The translations under genes were made by a program, and so were the position numbers. Below are positions 58,192 to 64,000 of a DNA stretch of 64,000 bases, one piece after another; position 1 is the stretch's first letter, and each line of letters opens with the position of its first letter. Source of the DNA: Branchiostoma lanceolatum. Its lineage: Eukaryota; Chordata; Leptocardii; Amphioxiformes; Branchiostomatidae. The stretch spans positions 13,948,501 to 14,012,500 of the forward strand of contig NC_089735.1 in assembly GCF_035083965.1 (NCBI RefSeq), given 5' to 3'. The notes beneath the pieces are model-generated. The model had not been told where the DNA came from. It saw only the letters and a program-made list of their open reading frames with translations, and searched no databases.

Positions 58192-59545
58192 CAGTCAAAC
58201 CTGCCTAGGCGACCACCTTTTCAACGCGACCACCTGGCCATGGCGACCGCTTTTTCCCGGTCCCGAAAATTTTCCCCATTGGCACAAGCATTAAGCTGCC
58301 TGCCCAAGGCGACCACCTGTCCAACGCGACCGCGACCGCCACGAATTGCGACCATCCCTGCCCATGGCGGCCGCCTAATTTTCAAGCGTGTGGTGATCAT
58401 TTTGCTGTCGGATTTCACGGAAATGCTTTCAAGACTTTGATGGACAAAAATAAGGGCAAAAATATATGGAATAGCAATGTTATAGCATCGATTCTTCCAT
58501 GAAGTGTTTTAATAAAACGTTCCCCCTATAAACATTTTAAAGACAAATGTTTGTGATGTTCTTGTGCCTATCGTCATCTTATTAGTTAACGCAAACTCAG
58601 TTCGGTTTAAACTCAATTTTCAAAACGAATACGTAGTGCATGGCATCAAAAAGTCAGATTTCACAGAAATTACTATCTATTTCTTGTATTTTCAACAAAA
58701 ATGTGTCTGTGCCTTACTACATTCCGCCGAAAAATGACTTCGCGGCGTGCAAAACATCATGCGAGGAATGTTGTTCTTTGGTCCCGACGCCATCTTGGAT
58801 TTGGCGCGACCCGGAATTTGGCGTACCGCTGACCTTTCTAAAACACGATGCTTTTGTGTATGAATATTTACGAATACTCTAGTTATCGATGAAAATTAGT
58901 ATTCTTATTTCTATTTATTTCCATGAATCTCACAAACCTTTATTGGCCGCTGTGCGTTCTGCTGCGCTGCACTGACTTACCTTTCGATGCGGTCGCTCAG
59001 AGCTTGGCGGCGCGGCGCGACGAAATCACACCGTTCCGTTTTCATATTCAGTTGTCAGATCGAAAACTTTTTGCCCGTTTTATCCAGCGGTCGGCGCCCG
59101 AAAAAAGGCTGGGGCCAGCAAGTGTTTTCTAGGGATTTGTCTTAGGCCTTAAAACTTCGATGATGTGCGTGTGTGTGTGTACTACTAGTATTTGATGTAA
59201 CGTGTGAATGCGGGAAGGCGCTGCGAGATCATAGAGGCAACCATTGTTTTGTAGTCATAATAATTTATGACGAAAATTTGTACACGATGTAGCGGTTAAC
59301 AATTATTACAACGATAACGGAAAATGTAATTTATGTAGGATCTTTCTGTCAATGAGAATTGAATCTGGTGGGGGTCATGCTGTCTAAATTCACATAATAT
59401 TCCATCCATTTAAGTACTGTATTTGTATTTGAAAACCTTGACCTAAAAACATGTTATGAGTGGAATCCTCTTCATGGCGACCACCTGTCCATCGCGACCG
59501 TTTTTGCTCGGTCCGCCGGGTGGTCGCCTTGGGCAGGTTTGACTG
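58192..59545. mobile_element. TA-flanked inverted-repeat DNA transposon, 1.35 kb
   Basis: Begins CAGTCAAACCTGCCTAGGCG and ends with the complement GGGCAGGTTTGACTG, flanked by TA (58190-58191 and 59546-59547). Subterminal GCGACCACCTGTCC blocks repeat near both ends. The CAG ends and TA target fit Tc1/mariner-pogo-like elements. No recognisable transposase. Confidence 0.8.
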
Positions 59546-61106
59546 TACCACAATATCTTCTTCTTTTCGGGTCATCGCTTTTATGATTGGATAGTTTTTT
59601 TTACGTAGTTTGAACTGTCATTTGAACGATTCCCAGTGTCTTAAAGACTACTCACACACGTCATCCAGTTCAATCGTACGTGTACAGTTAAGCCATGTTG
59701 ATACTATCATATGGATGGTATCCTCTTTGGACCCCTAAACCGATGCGAGTGTGCTTAAAAAAAGTATGGCAAAGACTTTCCTTCATTATGAAATCTAAAT
59801 GGTTAGGAAGGTTGAACAAATGATTAAACCGCACAGATTACGGTTTACCGAACAATATTAAGTTCTTCGTTTTTTTTCCACATCTTTGATGTTGAAATAG
59901 CTTTTGGCATTATGCTACGACATTAGTAGCCGTTTTCCGATTCATTGATATATGTTTTTTTTTCATTTTGCTGTTTTTTCACGATTCACTGTTTGGTCGA
60001 AAACTTTTTAACGAACGAAAATTTATACGCGCGCGAATATTATCCATTTAATTGAATCAACATGGTCTTAGCCAATCAAGACACGACCATGCCCAAATAA
60101 TTGTTGACTGTTGACTTCCTGTACATTGTCTGCTGATTTTACAGACCTCTTATATGAACAAACCATTTCCTTTCATAAACGTGTGAATATATTATTTCAC
60201 CGTTGCCTTGATTCACTATTCGTTCGTCTGCATGGTTTTATAATCAGTAATCAAGTATGCACCGCAAACTGATTGGGTAATATACGGGTCCCTCCTCGTA
60301 TGGTGACAGACAGCCCGTGGTATACGTATTGAAACCATTGTTGCTCGTCACGTAGGAGATCTCCCCTCCTACATGACGATACAGAGCATGTGGTTTTTCT
60401 TACCAATCATCGACTTCTATTTCAGTGCACATGCGCATGTACACAAGCTACTGACCATTTCCATGTCACTATGTATCCTAATTCTGTAATTACGTATGCC
60501 ATGGAGACTGGTTTGTCACAATACGACACTCCCCTCACATGATGTCTGACGTTAGAATGATGAACGCCTACTGTTTAGTTACGCATGCATGCGAACGTAC
60601 GTAAGTCCGTATTGTTATCACTGCATAACGTCCTATGGGATTTATCACAACGCTAGATCACAGATCAGTCAAGTGTTCATATGCGCTGTACATCTGGTCC
60701 TTTTCCAAAATATGTGACATTCAAAACAAAATAAACAAATGAAATTTAAAAAAAAAAACAGCGATCACCCCTTAGGTCTAATTTTTTAGTTACGATAAAT
60801 AGAATTTTTAATGTCCCTCTACATTCTAAATAAAATGCGCTCTGGAGGGACTACAATACGCATTGTGTAAATGGGGCGTCCTTGCATATCGGTCCAATTC
60901 CTGACCCCGCAGTCACACAAAGGGATGGTACATACCCGCTATTCACCACTGTCTCTTCATGAATAATGCGCCACCGTATTGTCACCGTCCAAAGTTCTTT
61001 TCAGGTACACCACGGCTTGAGAACAGACGTACACATCAAGCTCCCTCTGTTTTCTTTCTTTCTCACACTGTCTTCGCCAACTTTGGTATCTACCATCAAG
61101 TTTGAG

Positions 61107-63784
61107 ATGACGGGTGCACAGTCACAGTATTCTAAAGGTAAGTCGCTGCTCTTATACGATCTTTTCCTCTGAGTAAAGTATTTTAGGCGTTATATATCAG
61201 ACCGATTCACATCTCTCGCTACCCTAAGCACTGTTTTTTTCCACACATTACCAACTTGTATAGAATTACTTTCATTGATTTGTTCTTGTTTATATTATTT
61301 ACCACCGTACCTATTTTAGAAACCCTTTTCGCTAAAACCTAAAACGCGCTCACATCTCTATGAAAAATTTTCTCCGTACGGAAACACAGCGGCCACATTC
61401 TATTGTTGTCGTGGTCGGTTTATGCATACGAACTCCCGGGAAACCCCTAGCTCCAGGGACAAAAGATGCCAGCACTCCAACTTATTTATAGCTCTCCCAC
61501 TCATTGTATTGAAAGGCGCGGTTATTTTCTCTAACTCTCACGATAGCAAACCTATCATCATTAGTCTTGTATAAACTAACTTTTGATGTTTTTTCTTTTG
61601 TCTATCACCATACCTTTTTAGAAACCCTTTTCGCTAAAACCTAAAACGCGCTCACATCTCTATGAAAAATTTTCTCCGCACGGAAACACAGCGGCCACAT
61701 TCTATTGTTGTCGTGGTCGGTTTATGCATACGAACTCCCGGAAACCCCTCCATGGACAAAAGATGCCAGCAATCCAACTTATTCATAGCTCTCCCACTCA
61801 TTGTATTGAAAGGCGCGGTTCATTTACTCTATTCTATCTGTGTCTGTTGTTGTTTCTCCCCTACGTATAGAACTCGGAGAGGCCACCACACTATTCCTTG
61901 AAGACGTATATGACGTCCGTGGCCCGTCAAGGAACAAGTTGTACAGAGACAGTATGTGGGAGGCTTATGTCTCCCACTTGTGGAAGCTTTGTAAGTACAA
62001 TTGTTATTGCGTTTGTTTATATCTGTATCTATATATCACGTGTATATTTTGCTTCCTACATATATCTATAGCTATCTATTCTTCTATTGACTTATCTATT
62101 CATTTTCAGATAGGGAACCCGCACGCGTCAAGGAGGCGCTTGCCCCCTTAACAACAGATGAAGACCCGTATGTCCGCGAAAAAAGCAAGAATGTGTATGA
62201 CTCTATACACTTTCATGACGACGGTACGTACCTTTCAGATGCTCTTTATATCCTTATCTAAATCTAACGCAAATCCTAACAAGAGTTCCACGACCTCATA
62301 TCTCCATAAACAATTTTATTCATGCAAATGACTTACACATTTGCATAATATATGCTTGGTCATAAACACCTTTATCTAACTTACACATGTTGCAATATTG
62401 ACAGTCCAATAATTTCCCAATTAGATGAATTATGGTGTTTTTGCATCAATTATGCAAATTAGGAATTTATTTGCATAATTTGTATCTGTTGATGAGCCAC
62501 TTTCCATAAACTATATATGTTACATGTATTTGAGTCTGATGATGGAAAACACTGCAAATATAGATTTTCCTCATTAGCTATGCAAATTAAGTCACAATTA
62601 GCATAATTTAGACTTCATTATATGTATATCTCTGTCCAAGCTACCTGCATACTAAGTATCATATTGACAGTCCTATTATTTTCTATTTAGATGAGATACG
62701 GTGTTTTGCATTTATTATGCAAATTAGGAATTTATTTGAATAATTTGTATCTGTTGATGATCCACTTTCCATAAACTACATACGTTACACGTATTTGAGT
62801 CTAATAATCGAATACGCCGAAAATATAGATTTTCCTCATTAGCTATGCAAATTAAGTCTCAATTAGCATAATTTGCACTTCATTGTGTATATCTCTATCT
62901 AAGCTACCTGCATACTAAATATCATGGAAATCCGTTGTTCCACAAGCTATCTGCCACCACAGCATGTCCAGGTCAAAATTAAAGTTCTGCTGCAGTACCA
63001 AGGTCAATAATCAGGACATAATCTACTTGGCTGCGGATTGATAAAATGATATTCTTACGAAAAGAGAAGTTCCATGACAGACTCGTAACTGTTTTAGTGT
63101 CTAAGACGTTCTTGAACTGAATGAATATGTGCTCTCATGTGATACAGCACCAGCACCACATGTGTCTAATATGTGCCTTAATTTTCATTTCTCCTGCCAG
63201 CTGAGCTAAGGAAAGTTGAGGAAAAGGTGAGGTCGCTCCTGGAAGAACTGGATGAACAGCCGGATCAACTGGATACACGGGGACTGGAGGACGTGGATTT
63301 GGAGAAGGTGAGAAGTCCACCTTGGTTTTTTCCCTTTCCCCCGTAAGACCACAGTTTTGCAAAATTGTCCTATTTACATTCTCTGGTCCACTAAAAGTGT
63401 GACTTACCACGTTTTCATGGAGACCGTTGTTTAAATTTGTCCACATAGCTCGTTGTAAGCTATTGATATTTGAGATCCATCGGTAACGTTGTTGACAAAA
63501 TCTAGACACAAACGTTTGGTAACCGATAGCAACCATCAAGTTGGGCTGGTCTGTTCTTCACTCTTATATCCCATCTTCTTACACATTTGAAGAAATGCGA
63601 TTGACTCCGATTATCTTGTTGATTTGAGGATATTACAAGAAATAATGAAAAAAATTCCATAGCTGCGATAAGTTTATTCCTGGTTTCATGTAATTGTGTG
63701 GAATGCATTTTTTGTAATTTTTCTGTCGCTAATAGTTATTCTTTTCGTTTACAGACGCTCGAAGGAGACGCTAATTCTGGGTGA
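61107..63784 (+). CDS. Unrecognised small acidic protein (five exons, 133 aa)
   Basis: Exons 61107-61137, 61871-61990, 62110-62223, 63201-63307 and 63755-63784 (TGA) join with matching phases and good GT-AG sites (GTAAGT, GTAAGT, GTACGT, GTGAGA). The product begins MTGAQSQYSKELGEATTLF, is soluble and acidic, and has a central helical part, SMWEAYVSHLWKLY then VKEALAPLTTDEDPYVREKS. That segment resembles a single HEAT-type repeat (L..L..DEDPxVR), which is only a pattern impression. A Glu/Leu-rich segment (about 90-115) could be a coiled coil. There is no signal peptide or membrane span. The start ATG follows GAG in a sequence open further upstream, so a longer N-terminus is possible. I do not recognise a family and infer no function. 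Confidence 0.7.
61316..61832. repeat. Tandem duplication of about 215 bp (302-bp offset) in intron 1
   Basis: 61316-61530 and 61616-61832 are nearly identical, sharing AACCCTTTTCGCTAAAACCT and GGCCACATTCTATTGTTGTC, with small indels. Copy 2 ends about 40 bp before exon 2 of the small gene. Confidence 0.9.
62300..62930. repeat. AT-rich repeat, two units, intron 3 of the small gene
   Basis: Two units about 255 bp apart share ATTATGCAAATTAGGAATTT, TTTGTATCTGTTGATGA, TTTTCCTCATTAGCTATGCA and CTACCTGCATACTAA. Related to 6660-7040 and 35250-35340. Confidence 0.8.
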
Positions 63785-64000
63785 TCTGACGGATGACCTG
63801 AACTACAAAAGTTTTCAATGACTTCAAAACAGCAGGATTCGCGCTAAAAGAAATAAGTTATATCGAAAAAAATCAGATGATTTAGACACAAAATGTCACT
63901 AGAAAGGCAACATTTGCGGCAGCAAATGCAACATGTTTCGCCCAGTTCCCTCCCCATGCAAAAAGCGACTGTGGCATAGAGGCTAACGTTTGTTGTATGT
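63785..64000 (+). other. 3' UTR/flank of the small gene
   Basis: Follows the TGA at 63782-63784. No poly(A) signal is recognised before the window ends. Confidence 0.5.

Larger units (their letters stand above)
56601..61106. other. Intergenic region between the annexin gene and the unknown gene
   Basis: Holds a short hairpin TATCTCCATGAAA/TTTCATGGAGATA (56919-56950), three tandem units of about 306-335 bp (56985-57880) and a 1.35-kb transposon (58192-59545). The remainder to about 60.9 kb is AT-rich with no supported coding exon. Short ORFs at 58640-59132 lie inside the transposon and look non-genic. Confidence 0.55.

Noticed and set aside
58640-59132. Transposase candidate ORFs
   Set aside because: No DDE-type or DNA-binding motif is visible; two short ORFs inside a non-autonomous element.

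Overview
The window is animal genomic DNA and most probably comes from a lancelet (Branchiostoma). Genes are split into many short coding exons with GT-AG introns. Introns and intergenic DNA are packed with small inverted-repeat transposons, microsatellites and Penelope-like retroelement remnants. The gene set (a patatin/EF-hand protein, a Rolling stone-like membrane protein, a fibronectin-type receptor tyrosine kinase and an annexin A7/A11-like protein) fits an invertebrate deuterostome. The species call is inference. There is no sign of bacterial organisation, CRISPR arrays or true tRNA/rRNA genes. All exon models were built by eye from splice consensus, reading phase and protein-family fit.

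Layout: (1) 2968-14506, minus strand: a complete 13-exon gene for a 545-residue patatin-like phospholipase with a C-terminal EF-hand. (2) 14507-21552: mostly repeats, with one orphan exon-like block at 17747-17842 (minus). (3) 21553-22296, plus: the last coding exon of a Rolling stone family membrane protein, converging on (4) 23376-31927, minus: an 18-exon receptor tyrosine kinase with signal peptide, three fibronectin type III domains, one membrane span and a Tie/Ret-like kinase. Its signal-peptide exon and upstream region are duplicated in tandem (31842-33620). (5) 31928-39754: repeat-rich spacer with a Penelope-like remnant and a perfect 55-bp-arm palindrome at 37903-38015. (6) 39755-55125, minus: a 17-coding-exon annexin (601 residues) with a Pro/Gly/Tyr-rich N-terminus and four annexin repeats, plus probable 5' UTR exons up to about 56.6 kb. 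(7) 56.6-61.1 kb: repeats, including a 1.35-kb TA-flanked transposon. (8) 61107-63784, plus: a small five-exon gene for a 133-residue acidic protein that I do not recognise.

The genes do not form a pathway; they are independent neighbours, though three of them (EF-hand phospholipase, annexin, receptor kinase) belong to calcium, membrane or signalling families. The most notable non-gene signal is a set of Penelope-like element remnants. Two are fold-back structures built around a GIY-YIG C-terminal coding fragment. One fold-back and one solo site carry a motif matching the catalytic core of a minimal hammerhead ribozyme.
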